Assembly (NCBI RefSeq): GCF_900102695.1
Contig: NZ_FMVW01000006.1
Span: forward strand, 150,760-214,759
Length of the DNA stretch: 64,000 bases
Origin: Afifella marina DSM 2698
GTDB taxonomy: Bacteria > Pseudomonadota > Alphaproteobacteria > Rhizobiales > Afifellaceae
Direction of reading: 5' to 3'
In this document: positions 45,082 through 53,646 of the stretch, in pieces
Position numbering within the stretch: position 1 is the first letter of the stretch
Layout: every line of letters starts with the position of its first letter
Program-made: the position numbers and the translations under genes
The notes under the pieces: model-generated
Seen by the model: the letters and a program-made list of their open reading frames with translations, nothing else
The model's database searches: none
Told to the model about the DNA's origin: nothing

Positions 45082-45594
45082 TCAGGCGCTCTCAGGCGCC
45101 TGTGAGAGCGTTCCAATCTCTTGCACCCGCCTTTCAAGCGCAAGACGGTCGAGCGAGGTGATCGGCAGGCTGACGAAGACCGAAATGCGGTTGAAGAGCA
45201 TGCGATAGGCTTCGGCAAAGGCAAGCCGCTTCTCGCTTTCCTTGCCGGTCGCGGCGGCGGGATCGGTGACGCCCCAATGCGCCGTGACGGGCTGGCCAGG
45301 CCAGACCGGACACGGCTCCGCCGCTGCCTGGTCGCAGACCGTGAAAACGAAATCGAGCTCAGGCGCGTCGGGCGCGGCAAATTCGTCCCAGCTCTTGGAG
45401 CGGGCAAAGGACGTGTCGTAGCCGAGCGATTTCAGCAGGTCGATCGTATAGGGATGCGGCGTGTCTTTGGGATGTGCACCCGCGGAATAGGCGCGAAAGC
45501 GGCCATGCCCCTCCCGGTTCAAGACCGCCTCGGCCAGAAGCGAACGGGCCGAATTGCCCGTGCAGAGAAACAAGACATTGTAAGGCGTTCCCAT
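45082..45594 (-). CDS. arsC: Arsenate reductase, low-molecular-weight phosphatase family
   Basis: 170 residues. The phosphatase loop CTGNSAR (Cys11 with CX5R) begins FLCTGNSARSLLAEAVLN and the general acid Asp is in the FVFTVCDQAA region. Two further cysteines (VCDQ and PCPVWPG) match the relay cysteines of thioredoxin-linked enzymes, though their spacing is compact. It reduces arsenate to arsenite. Third enzyme in the operon after ArsR, permease and a small dithiol protein; a 131-base gap precedes it. Confidence 0.92.
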   Translation of the reverse strand: MGTPYNVLFLCTGNSARSLLAEAVLNREGHGRFRAYSAGAHPKDTPHPYTIDLLKSLGYDTSFARSKSWDEFAAPDAPELDFVFTVCDQAAAEPCPVWPGQPVTAHWGVTDPAAATGKESEKRLAFAEAYRMLFNRISVFVSLPITSLDRLALERRVQEIGTLSQAPESA

Positions 45595-45725
45595 TTTCCC
45601 CTCCCCCGATGTCCGGGCCTTTTTGGGGCCTCGGCTGGATCAGTCTTCATTGCATAGGCGGCGCATTCCTGTGCGAGCGGAGCACACGTCTCCAGGGCGC
45701 CCGCCGCAGCAAGACGCCGTCGCGT

Positions 45726-45962
45726 TCATGCCGTGAGCCATTCCTCCAGCTTTTCCTCGCGCGGCAGGCCTCCGGCATGGACAAGCTTGCCGTCTATGAC
45801 GATGCCCGGAGTGGAGGCAACGCCATATCGAGCGATCTCGGCGTAGTCCGTTACCTTTTGCACCTTTGCATCAATGCCGAGCCTCTCGGCAGCATTGCGC
45901 ACCATGGCCTCGGTCGTCTCGCAGCGCTTGCAGCCCGGGCCGAGTACTTTCACGTCTTTCAT
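45726..45962 (-). CDS. Small redox-active disulfide protein (thioredoxin-like)
   Basis: 78 residues with a redox motif near the start (VLGPGCKRCETTEAMVRNA; CxxC at 11-14) and the cis-Pro region GVASTPGIVIDGKLVHAGG. This is the family of small thioredoxin/glutaredoxin-like proteins found beside DUF318/ArsP permeases and arsenic genes. It may reduce the downstream phosphatase-type ArsC or handle arsenical thiols at the permease. It starts 18 bases after the permease. Confidence 0.88.
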   Translation of the reverse strand: MKDVKVLGPGCKRCETTEAMVRNAAERLGIDAKVQKVTDYAEIARYGVASTPGIVIDGKLVHAGGLPREEKLEEWLTA

Positions 45963-45980
45963 GGCAGAAACGCCTCGAAG

Positions 45981-47078
45981 TTAGCCGAACAGAACATTGA
46001 AGAGAAAGCCAACGCTGAGGATGCCCGTCCCGACGATGGCGACGAAGACCGCGATGAGCCGTCCCTTCAGTACTTTTTTCAGAATGACAATCTCCGGCAG
46101 GGAGAGCGCCAGGACCGACATCATGAAGGCCAAGGTCGTGCCGAGCGCGGCGCCCTTGTCGAGAAGCGCTTCCACCACTGGAATGATGCCGGCAGCATTG
46201 GAATACATCGGTATGCCGAGGCCGATCGCGGCGGGCACCGACCACCAGGCCTCTGCGCCCATGATGCGCGCCATCAGCTCCGCCGGCACATAGCCGTGGA
46301 TGCCGGCGCCAACAGCGATACCGGCGAGAATCCACAGCCACACACGGCCGACGATCTCCCTCATGGAGGCAAGGCCCTCGCGGAGACGCTCAACGCCGGT
46401 GATCTCATCCTCTGGCACGCGGCAGCAGCCGCCCGTCGCATTCAACTCGCGCACCCAATCTTGCAGCCAGGACTCGATATGCAGGCGGCCGATGACCCAA
46501 CCCGACACGATTGCAACGCCAAGTCCGAAGGCGAGATAGAGGAGAGCCACCTGCCAGCCGACCAGACCGAAGAGAAGGCCAAGCGCCACCTCGTTCACCA
46601 TCGGCGCGGCGATCAGGAAGGAGAAGGTCACACCGAGCGGGATGCCGGCCTGAACGAAACCGATGAAGAGCGGAATGGCCGAACACGAGCAAAAGGGCGT
46701 CAGGATGCCGAGCCCAGCCGCCATGACGTTGCCAGCACCCTCGCGCCGACCCGACAGAAAGGCCCGCGTCTTCTCGGGCGAGAAGAAAGATTGCACCACC
46801 CCCATCACGAAAACCACGAGCGCCAACAGCATCAGCACTTTCGGCGTGTCGTAGAGAAAGAAGGCGAGCGCCTCGCCCAGGCGGCTTTCCCGCGCCACGG
46901 GAAGGAAGCCGGTCAGCGCGTCGGCAGCCGGCCTGAGGCCGATATAGACGGCGAGCCACAGCGCCAACACGAGGACGGTGCCGCCGTACCACAGAAGAGG
47001 AGAAGATCGCCGGCCGGCCGCAGGCGTGACACTTCCGGCCGCAGGCGTGACGCTTTCTGCGAGGTGGGAGGCGCTCAT
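45981..47078 (-). CDS. DUF318/ArsP-type permease
   Basis: 365 residues from the ATG at 47078, which overlaps the arsR stop (ATGA). About eight to ten helices. The conserved TPFCSCSAIPLFIGF motif with its cysteine pair, the paired AAPMVNEVAL and the later GIPMYSNAAGIIPVVEALL are diagnostic of this family, which includes the organoarsenical exporter ArsP. A central cytoplasmic or periplasmic loop has a CC pair (NATGGCCRVPEDE). The first 25 residues contain a duplicated SVTPAAG. It likely exports a trivalent arsenical or related thiophilic compound. Confidence 0.87.
   Translation of the reverse strand: MSASHLAESVTPAAGSVTPAAGRRSSPLLWYGGTVLVLALWLAVYIGLRPAADALTGFLPVARESRLGEALAFFLYDTPKVLMLLALVVFVMGVVQSFFSPEKTRAFLSGRREGAGNVMAAGLGILTPFCSCSAIPLFIGFVQAGIPLGVTFSFLIAAPMVNEVALGLLFGLVGWQVALLYLAFGLGVAIVSGWVIGRLHIESWLQDWVRELNATGGCCRVPEDEITGVERLREGLASMREIVGRVWLWILAGIAVGAGIHGYVPAELMARIMGAEAWWSVPAAIGLGIPMYSNAAGIIPVVEALLDKGAALGTTLAFMMSVLALSLPEIVILKKVLKGRLIAVFVAIVGTGILSVGFLFNVLFG
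47014..47055. repeat. 21-bp tandem duplication in the permease N-terminus
   Basis: Two adjacent 21-base units (47014-47034 and 47035-47055) differ at one base. They encode the in-frame duplication SVTPAAG-SVTPAAG in the cytoplasmic leader, so the reading frame is kept. Confidence 0.85.
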
Positions 47079-47371
47079 GCCGCCGCCCTCTGCGGCTTGC
47101 TTTCGACAGCCGCCACCGCCGCATCGACGATCGCTACAAGCTCTCGCGGCAGGTCCGGATTGCGCCGGTAGCGCACCCATTGTGCGTCGCGACGGTCCAC
47201 GACGAGGCCGGCAGATTTCAGCACGCCCATATGCCTCGACATCCGCGATTGCGTCGCGTCCAAGCTTTCCATCAACTCGCAGACACAATGCTCGCCACCG
47301 TCCCAGACGATTTGAATGGCGGCCAGCCGTGTCGGCTCAGCCAGGGCGGAGAGAACAAGAAAAGCGTCCAT
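47075..47371 (-). CDS. arsR: ArsR-family arsenic/metal-responsive repressor
   Basis: 98 residues from the ATG at 47371 (MDAFLVLSALAEPTRLAAIQ). A longer frame begins at 47410, but that codon lies inside the operator-like palindromes, which argues for the later start. The winged helix has the metal-sensing motif CVCELMESLDATQSRMSRHMGVL with the Cys-x-Cys of arsenite-responsive ArsR. It would release the DNA on binding arsenite. First gene of the operon, overlapping the permease start. Confidence 0.92.
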   Translation of the reverse strand: MDAFLVLSALAEPTRLAAIQIVWDGGEHCVCELMESLDATQSRMSRHMGVLKSAGLVVDRRDAQWVRYRRNPDLPRELVAIVDAAVAAVESKPQRAAA

Positions 47372-47389
47372 CGCGTATTCACCCTTTCG

Positions 47390-47415
47390 CGCATATGCGT
47401 ATAGGCGCATATGCG
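47390..47415. promoter_or_regulatory. ArsR operator: paired CGCATATGCG palindromes
   Basis: The perfect 10-bp palindrome CGCATATGCG occurs at 47390-47399 and again at 47406-47415 with 6 bases between. The centre of the pair also reads as an inverted repeat ATATGCG-TATAGG-CGCATAT, which resembles known ArsR/SmtB sites. It sits about 20 bases upstream of the arsR start. Confidence 0.7.
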
Positions 47416-47571
47416 GTCTGTGTCTACACGGAACGGGTTCTAGTCAGGCCGATGCGATCCCTGGCAGCTGCGATCTTTGGCAATTGCTATTTTTGGCGAA
47501 TGCGAGGCTCGATCCGAGACGGCACACGGGCGTCCGGCGGCTCTCCACTCACGTCGCGCCCAGGACCGGGC

Positions 47572-48309
47572 TCAGGCGCCGCCCATGATGCGCTCCGACA
47601 GGGCCTGCGATGTCAGGCCGTCGGTCGACAGCGAGGTTTCGGTCCGGCCACCACGCAGGATGGTGACCCTGTCGGCGACGGCCACGACGTCGTGCATGTT
47701 GTGGCTGATCAGGATGACGGTGACGCCGTTTTCCTTGAGCCTGCGGATGAGCTTCATCACCTCTTCCGTCTCGCGCACGCCAAGCGCGGCGGTCGGCTCA
47801 TCCATGATGATGATTTCCGCCTTCCAGCGGAGCGCCCGGCAGATCGCCACCGCCTGACGCTGACCGCCGGACAGGTTCTCCACCTTGGCGGTCATGTCGC
47901 GCATCACCGAATTTAGCGAGATCAGGAAGTCCTGCGAGCGGGCGATCATGGCGGCACGGTCGAGCACCTTGATGCCGAGAACCCGCCTCTCCAGCTCGGA
48001 GCCCATGAAAATATTCTGATAGATCATCATGCGCGGCGCGAGACCAAGATCCTGGTGGATGGTCGCGATGCCGGCCGCAAGCGCGTCATGCGGGTTTGCA
48101 AGCCGCACCTTTTCGCCACGCACATGAATGTCGCCCTCATCCGGACGCTCCACGCCGGAGACGAGTTTGATCAGCGTCGATTTTCCGGCGCCATTGTCGC
48201 CGCAGAGCGCGTGCACCTCGCCGGCCGCGACGCTGAGATCGGCGCCGCGCAGCGCCTTGACGGCACCATAGGATTTCCGGGCGTTGCGGACGGTGAGGAT
48301 GTCGCTCAT
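47572..48309 (-). CDS. Sugar ABC transporter ATP-binding protein, single-domain CUT2 type (FrcA-like)
   Basis: 245 residues from the ATG at 48309. Walker A GDNGAGKSTL, signature LSGGQRQAV, Walker B IIMDEPTAALGV and switch His in ILISHNMHD are intact. Unlike RbsA or XylG (about 500 residues, two domains) there is one nucleotide-binding domain, as in the Sinorhizobium fructose importer FrcA. Last gene of a kinase-SDR-permease-binding protein-ATPase operon. Confidence 0.9.
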   Translation of the reverse strand: MSDILTVRNARKSYGAVKALRGADLSVAAGEVHALCGDNGAGKSTLIKLVSGVERPDEGDIHVRGEKVRLANPHDALAAGIATIHQDLGLAPRMMIYQNIFMGSELERRVLGIKVLDRAAMIARSQDFLISLNSVMRDMTAKVENLSGGQRQAVAICRALRWKAEIIIMDEPTAALGVRETEEVMKLIRRLKENGVTVILISHNMHDVVAVADRVTILRGGRTETSLSTDGLTSQALSERIMGGA

Positions 48310-48352
48310 CTTTTTTCCAAAGTGGCCGGCGGCTCGCCCCCGGCCCCCTCGC

Positions 48353-49306
48353 CTACTCCTTGATGAAGTCGTCGACGTTCGACTGATCGACGAGATCGGC
48401 ACTCATGTAGAGATAAGGGCCTGAGGTGATGGTTTCCTTCTCGGCGCCTTCGACGGCGATCTTCTGCATGGCATCGACGGCTGCCTCGCCCATCGCCTCG
48501 AACGGAATCGCCACCGTCGCCATCAGCATGGAATCCGGCGACTTGATGCGCCGGAACGTTTCCGGCCCACCATCTGTGGAGACGAGAACCACGTCGCCCT
48601 TCTGCATGCCCTGCTGCTTCAGAAGATCGTCGATGATGAACGCCTGGCCATCAAAGGAAGCCCAGATGCCGTCGAAGTTGCCGGCATTTTGCATGATGAG
48701 AGCATTCATGCCGTTGCGCACATCCTCCTGCCAGCTCTTGGTGCGGGCCATGGAATGGCTTCCGACCACCTCCACGGCCTGGTTTTCGCTCAGGACGACG
48801 TCGAGCACCTTGCCGCGGATGCGTGTGCCGACATTGGATTCGAAGCGGTCCGTCAGGATCTTCCCCTCATAGCCGAGCTGCCCCAGAAGATAGAGAGCCG
48901 ATTCAGAACCGACGGCGTACTCATTGACCTGGATATCGAAAAGCGCATGCGGGCTCGCCCCGCTCATCACCGTGATCAACGGGATGCCGGCGTCTTTCAC
49001 CGCCTGCATCTGCGCATCGAACTCGACGGGCTTCGACATGGCGAGCACGATGCCGTCCACGCCGCTTTGAACGAGGTTCTCGATCTGCTCGGAATGCGTC
49101 TGCAGCGTGCCGTTGGAATTCAGCACGACGACGTCCCAGCCCTTTTTTCTCGCGGCGGCTTCGACGGCATTGGCGACGCGGGCATGCGTCTCCGACGACA
49201 TCTGAAAAGCGACGACGCCGAGCTCGAAGGCCTGGGCGGAGACCGCCCGCGTCACCGCGAAGGCGACGACGCCAAGCGAAAGCAGCAATCTGAGTTTCAT
49301 GTTCAT
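48353..49306 (-). CDS. Sugar ABC transporter periplasmic binding protein (ribose/allose type)
   Basis: 317 residues with a signal peptide (MNMKLRLLLSLGVVAFAV, cleavage near VSAQA). Type I periplasmic binding fold, with VVAFQMSSETHARVANAVEAAA at the start and IENLVQSGVDGIVLAMSKP for sugar contact. It delivers a pentose, hexose or polyol to the RbsC-like permease. It lies 40 bases after the permease stop and 43 bases before the ATPase start. Confidence 0.9.
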   Translation of the reverse strand: MNMKLRLLLSLGVVAFAVTRAVSAQAFELGVVAFQMSSETHARVANAVEAAARKKGWDVVVLNSNGTLQTHSEQIENLVQSGVDGIVLAMSKPVEFDAQMQAVKDAGIPLITVMSGASPHALFDIQVNEYAVGSESALYLLGQLGYEGKILTDRFESNVGTRIRGKVLDVVLSENQAVEVVGSHSMARTKSWQEDVRNGMNALIMQNAGNFDGIWASFDGQAFIIDDLLKQQGMQKGDVVLVSTDGGPETFRRIKSPDSMLMATVAIPFEAMGEAAVDAMQKIAVEGAEKETITSGPYLYMSADLVDQSNVDDFIKE

Positions 49307-49346
49307 CCCTCTTATCGTTGGCAGAGCGCGGCTTTTTCGGCGCGCT

Positions 49347-50288
49347 TCATACGGAAAATGCGGCCTTCTTCAGAACGCTGGCGGAGACACTCACCGAGGC
49401 GATGACGATAACGCCGAGCATGATATCCTGCAGGTAATAGGGGGCGCCGAGAAGCACGAGACCGTTGGCAAGCATCGAAATGATCAGGGCGCCGACGAAG
49501 GTGCCGGCGATGTTCGGACGTCCCGGCTCGAACATAGTCATGCCGAGAAGCACCGCGGCGATGCCGTTCAAGAGATAATCGCCGGCCATCTGCGGTGAGG
49601 CGGAGCTCAGATTGGCGACGAGAAGAACGGCCGCGATACCGGCCGCAAAGCCCGAGAGCGTGAGGCCGATCAGTTTCATGCGCCGGGTCGCGATGCCGGC
49701 GCGATGGGCCGCCTCCTGCGCCTCGCCGGTTGCCAGCATATGCGTGCCGAGCCGCGTCTTACGCGTCACGAACCAGGCGATCAGAACGACGGCCGCCATG
49801 ACCACGACGAGGACCGGAATGCCGAAGAGCTCGCCGCGCGCCAGGGCGAGAAACATCGGATCCCAGCGCCCGACGAAAGCGACACCGCCGGTGATCATGA
49901 AGGTCAGACCATTGGCGATCGCAGCCGTGCCGAGCGTGGCAATGAGCGAGGGCACCTTCACGCCGGTCACCAGGAACCCGTTCACCAACCCACCGAGGGT
50001 GGCGACGGCAAGGCCCGCGACGACGGCAAGCGCCCAAAACGTGCCTCCCGCGATGAGGCCACCTGTGACGACGGCGGCGAGGCTCGCTAGATTGGCGAAG
50101 GAGAGGTCGAGCTCGGAGGTCAAAAGCGCGAAAGTGAAGCCGGTGGCGAGGATCGCCAGAAAGCTCGTCTGCTTCAACACATTCAGCAGATTGGCGCTGG
50201 AGGCGAAATTGCGCGCGAAGACGAGCAGGAAGACGAAAACGAGGAGCCCCGCGAGCGCCGTCCCATATTTGGCGATGAAATCCCTCAC
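49347..50288 (-). CDS. Sugar ABC transporter permease (RbsC type)
   Basis: 313 residues, about nine to ten helices, with the RbsC-family core ELDLSFANLASLAAVVTGGLIAGG and GVKVPSLIATLGTAAIANGLTFMITGG, and the ATPase-coupling EAAHRAGIATRRMKLIGLTLSG loop. Its ATG overlaps the stop of the SDR gene by 4 bases, so uptake and oxidation genes are translationally coupled. Confidence 0.9.
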   Translation of the reverse strand: MRDFIAKYGTALAGLLVFVFLLVFARNFASSANLLNVLKQTSFLAILATGFTFALLTSELDLSFANLASLAAVVTGGLIAGGTFWALAVVAGLAVATLGGLVNGFLVTGVKVPSLIATLGTAAIANGLTFMITGGVAFVGRWDPMFLALARGELFGIPVLVVVMAAVVLIAWFVTRKTRLGTHMLATGEAQEAAHRAGIATRRMKLIGLTLSGFAAGIAAVLLVANLSSASPQMAGDYLLNGIAAVLLGMTMFEPGRPNIAGTFVGALIISMLANGLVLLGAPYYLQDIMLGVIVIASVSVSASVLKKAAFSV

Positions 50289-51058
50289 CCGGCCTGGTCC
50301 GCGAGCTTGCCGATCGGCGGGATCAATTCCAGCCCCCCGGTGACGGGAATGACGGCGCCCGTCACAAAGGCGGCGCGCGACGACATGAGGAAGGCAACGA
50401 CTTCAGCGACATCTTCAGGCCGACCGAGACGGCGAAGCGGTGTCCGCGCCGAGGCTGCCCGCTCAAGTTTTCCGAAGGCATCGCCCGGGAAAGCTCCACG
50501 CACCATTTCGGTGGCGATGATGCCCGGCGCGACCGCATTGGCGCGCACACCATCCGGCCCCAGGGCCTGGGCGATGTTGAAGGTCATCGTGTTGACGCCG
50601 CCCTTGGCCGCGCCATAAGCCGGATTGGCACCGCCCGAGAGCCAGGCGATCGAGGAGACGAAAACCATCGCACCGCCATTTCCGGCAGCACGCATGGCAC
50701 GCCCCACTGCCCGTCCCACACGGTGGGCGCTTGAGAGATTGACGTCGATCACCCGCTCCCAGCCCTCGTCGTCCTGATCGGGAAAGGCCGCAACATGCGA
50801 TGTCCCGGCACAATGCACGAGGCCGTCGATGCGGCCGAAGCGGGCGAGACAGGCATCGACCAGAGCCTCCGGCGCCGACCGGTCGAGAAGATCGGCAGAC
50901 GCGTAGCCGTCATCTTCGCCCAACAGATCGGCGAGCTTGCCGCCGTCATCGAGATCGGTCGCAAAGATCCGCCACCCGTCGCGTTGCATGGCCGCCGACG
51001 TCGCACGCCCGATGCCACCGCTGGCGCCGGTGATGAGAACGACCGGTTTTCCGCTCAT
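50285..51058 (-). CDS. Short-chain dehydrogenase/reductase (sugar or polyol dehydrogenase)
   Basis: 257 residues from the ATG at 51058. Classical SDR: TGASGGIG cofactor motif, NxxSS catalytic Ser (VFVSSIAW), Tyr-x3-Lys in PAYGAAKGG, and PGIIATEM. The Asp at the end of beta-2 (FATDLDDGG) favours NAD. In this operon it probably oxidises an imported sugar alcohol to a ketose that the FGGY kinase then phosphorylates. Substrate is inferred from context. Confidence 0.88.
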   Translation of the reverse strand: MSGKPVVLITGASGGIGRATSAAMQRDGWRIFATDLDDGGKLADLLGEDDGYASADLLDRSAPEALVDACLARFGRIDGLVHCAGTSHVAAFPDQDDEGWERVIDVNLSSAHRVGRAVGRAMRAAGNGGAMVFVSSIAWLSGGANPAYGAAKGGVNTMTFNIAQALGPDGVRANAVAPGIIATEMVRGAFPGDAFGKLERAASARTPLRRLGRPEDVAEVVAFLMSSRAAFVTGAVIPVTGGLELIPPIGKLADQAG

Positions 51059-51241
51059 CTCGCCACGCCCCGACGCTCTCGCAGCATTGTGCCATGCCTC
51101 ATCCTTCGCCCCATCCTGCATCCAAGAGTCATTTCAGTACATTATGCGTGAACGTTCGCGTGGCGCAGAATGCGGCGTAAGGTCAAGGGCCGGATCGGCA
51201 CTTTGCTCGTAAAGCCGCATGTCGCTCCCCGGCCGGCGCAT

Positions 51242-52726
51242 TCAACTCGCCCCCCGGCGAAGCTTCTCGAGAGACCGAGCCGCATGTGCCACCGGCTCGT
51301 GCATCTCGGTGAAAAGGGCATAGAGCGCATCGTAATGCGCATGCTGTGCCGCATGCGGCAGGTAGGAGGTAAAATCTGCCTCGGGTGCGGCTGCGCCAAT
51401 GTTCTCGGCAAATCCAAGGGCAACCCGACAAAGGGCAAAGCAACCGGCAAGCCCCATCTCCACGTGGCGAGAGACGAGGACGGGACGGCCGAGAATATCG
51501 GCACGCATCTGGTTCCAGATTGGACTTTTGGTGCCACCTCCGGCCATGCGAACGGCTTCCGCCGTGAGGCCTGTCGCGGTCTCCGCCCGCTCCAGCACGG
51601 TGCGGTTGAGGAAGCCGACCCCCTGCATGACGGCGCGCACGAGATCACCCCGGCCATGGCCGGACGTCATGCCGAGAAAGGAGGCCGCAAGATCGCCGTC
51701 CCAGAACGGTGTGCGCTCTCCGTGCAGATACGGGTGAAAGAGAAGCGGGCGCGGATTTTCAGGCTCTCCCAAAAGCGCCGCCAGCCGTTCCTGGAACGGA
51801 CGAGGCGTCGTATCGAGCCAATCGACGATCCAGGTGAGAAGGTTGGCGCCGTTTTGACCTGGACCACCCAGATGCCACAGCTCCTCCCCCCAGGGGATGG
51901 TGATCAGCCCTTCAGCCTCCCCGCGCCGATGCGAAAGCAGGCCGAAGACCTCCGACGAGCCGGAAATGCAGTACGCGCTCCCGCTCTTGAGGCCTCCGAG
52001 ACCGGCGACCGCCGTCCAGCTGTCGTTGGAGCCGCACAGAACCTTGGCTCCGGCAAGCGCGCCCAGCGCGCCCGCAAGCCCCTCGCGCACCTGACCGACG
52101 ATGTCTTCCGGCCGCCCGAGCGGGGGAAGAAGCGCGCGTGCAATGCCGAGCCGCGCCGCAACCGAGGCGTCGCCGCCTGCGAGAGATTGCGCCAGCCAAT
52201 GCTGAGAGACGCGGTCGGACCGGGCGATGCCGGTCAGTTGCAGATTGAGATAATCCTTGGGCTCCAGAACGAGCCGCGTTCGTTCCCAATTCGCCGCCTC
52301 ATTCTCCTTCAACCAGAGGAGGCGCGCGGTCGGATGGAAGGCGTTGAGGCCTGCGAGCACACCGTCGGCACAGAGAGCCTCGTCTCTGCGCACAGCCGCA
52401 AGCACGCTTTCAGCGCGCGAATCGCGAAAGCCGAGCGCCGGACGCACGCTTCTCCCCGCCTGATCGAGAAAGACCTGCGTGCGGGTGAAACCGCACAGCG
52501 CCACCGCCGCAACGCCATCGAGGCCCCCCTCGTTCTCGCTTGCGATCCGTTCGCAGGCGCTTGTCAGAGCCTCCCACCAGAACGCCGGCTCCTGCTCGGA
52601 ATTTCCGGGCGCCTTCTCCTCGAAGCCCGTTTCGGCATTCGCGCTCGCCGCAACCGACCCGTCCGCATCGAACAGGCATGCCTTGAGAGCCGAGCCCCCG
52701 AGATCGATCGCCAGGACGCGCGTCAT
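51242..52726 (-). CDS. FGGY-family carbohydrate kinase (xylulokinase-like)
   Basis: 494 residues from the ATG at 52726 (MTRVLAIDLGGSALKACLFD); a second ATG six codons upstream is possible. The N-terminal phosphate-binding loop, GFRDSRAE, LCGSNDSWTAVAGLGG and the C-terminal MAGGGTKSPIWNQMRADILGRPV motif fit xylulokinase/ribulokinase relatives. It phosphorylates a ketose or polyol from the linked importer and SDR. First gene of the operon, 183 bases before the SDR. Confidence 0.9.
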   Translation of the reverse strand: MTRVLAIDLGGSALKACLFDADGSVAASANAETGFEEKAPGNSEQEPAFWWEALTSACERIASENEGGLDGVAAVALCGFTRTQVFLDQAGRSVRPALGFRDSRAESVLAAVRRDEALCADGVLAGLNAFHPTARLLWLKENEAANWERTRLVLEPKDYLNLQLTGIARSDRVSQHWLAQSLAGGDASVAARLGIARALLPPLGRPEDIVGQVREGLAGALGALAGAKVLCGSNDSWTAVAGLGGLKSGSAYCISGSSEVFGLLSHRRGEAEGLITIPWGEELWHLGGPGQNGANLLTWIVDWLDTTPRPFQERLAALLGEPENPRPLLFHPYLHGERTPFWDGDLAASFLGMTSGHGRGDLVRAVMQGVGFLNRTVLERAETATGLTAEAVRMAGGGTKSPIWNQMRADILGRPVLVSRHVEMGLAGCFALCRVALGFAENIGAAAPEADFTSYLPHAAQHAHYDALYALFTEMHEPVAHAARSLEKLRRGAS

Positions 52727-53166
52727 GAGAAACGTCTCCCGCACCCTTTTTGCACGCGCGGTCGAGGCGAAAACGCCTTCGCCGCACGCCCGGACGACAT
52801 CGGCAAACTGCCTGCATGAGACAGGAAAGTTGCCGCGCCCGTGGAGGCAGAGGTTGAGCGTGAAACCTTGTGAGAGAGGGTCACGGCAGGTTGAAGAGTG
52901 TGTGCAGGAACAAAGAAAACCCTGCGGGACCTATAACTTAGCTCCACGGCCTCCTCATGCGACTCATCTGAGTCCATTCTTAAGCCCCTGACTTACCAGC
53001 TGTTAATTTGCGGGAGAAGCCATGCTGTGGCTTTCTCCGGGCAGGCTGATCGCTCGTCATCGCCCGTGGGACGCGGCTCCTCCTCCGCGTGCGGGCGAAC
53101 GAAGCGGCCGGGGCGGTTTGCGGGCAAGGCTCGCGGATCCAGGCGATCATCAAGAAGGACGTTTCC
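52727..53166. other. Control region between the sugar operon and doxX
   Basis: About 440 bases without a credible gene. The centre has lower GC content. GACTCATCTGAGTC (52961-52974) is an inverted repeat with 6-bp arms and a 2-base centre that could be a regulator site for the leftward sugar operon or the rightward doxX gene; no matching regulator gene is adjacent. Confidence 0.4.
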
Positions 53167-53583
53167 ATGACCACCAAGGATCTTGAGACAATTTGGGCGC
53201 CACGCGTCCTCAGCATCGTGCGCATCGTCGCCGCACTCCTGTTCATGGAGCACGGCACGCAGAAGCTCTTGGGCTTCCCGCCTGCAGACCATGTGACGGC
53301 GGCGTTCAGCCTCGGTTGGTACGCCGGCATTCTCGAAATGTGCGGGGGCGCGCTCCTCGTTGTCGGCCTGTTCACGCGGCCGGTAGCCTTCGTGCTCTCC
53401 GGCCTTATGGCCTTCGCCTATTTCATCGCGCATTTCCCACGTGCCTTCTATCCCGTGCTGAATGGCGGCGATGCGGCGATCCTCTTCTGTTTCTTGTTCT
53501 TCTATCTCGTCTTCGCCGGGCCCGGCCCGTGGAGCGTCGATGCCTGGCGCTCGAACAAGACGTTTTTGCCGCCGCGCGACTGA
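53167..53583 (+). CDS. DoxX-family membrane protein
   Basis: 138 residues from the ATG at 53167, four membrane helices. The family motif is LRIVAALLFMEHGTQKLLGFP-like at the N-terminus (RIVAALLFMEHGTQKLLG) and AYFIAHFPRAFYPVLNGGDAAILFCFLFFYLVFAGPG-like sequence at the C-terminus, both conserved in DoxX proteins. DoxX members occur in quinol oxidase or thiol/redox protection contexts; a specific role is not visible here. A strong terminator follows at once. Confidence 0.88.
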   Translation: MTTKDLETIWAPRVLSIVRIVAALLFMEHGTQKLLGFPPADHVTAAFSLGWYAGILEMCGGALLVVGLFTRPVAFVLSGLMAFAYFIAHFPRAFYPVLNGGDAAILFCFLFFYLVFAGPGPWSVDAWRSNKTFLPPRD

Positions 53584-53592
53584 TTTCTGTCG

Positions 53593-53622
53593 GAAGGGCG
53601 GGACGCCCGCCCTTCTCTCTCC
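53593..53622 (+). terminator. Hairpin after doxX
   Basis: Perfect 10-bp stem GAAGGGCGGG (53593-53602) and CCCGCCCTTC (53606-53615), loop ACG, followed by TCTCTCC. It separates doxX from the next gene. Confidence 0.65.
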
Positions 53623-53646
53623 CCGTCTGCGGGAAGGAACGCAAAC

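Noticed and set aside
45474..47171. 565-codon plus-strand frame through the ars operon
   Set aside because: Shadow of the minus-strand arsC, thioredoxin-like and permease genes; rich in Arg, His and Asp without domains.
51170..52819. 549-codon plus-strand frame opposite the FGGY kinase
   Set aside because: Antisense shadow of a well-conserved kinase.
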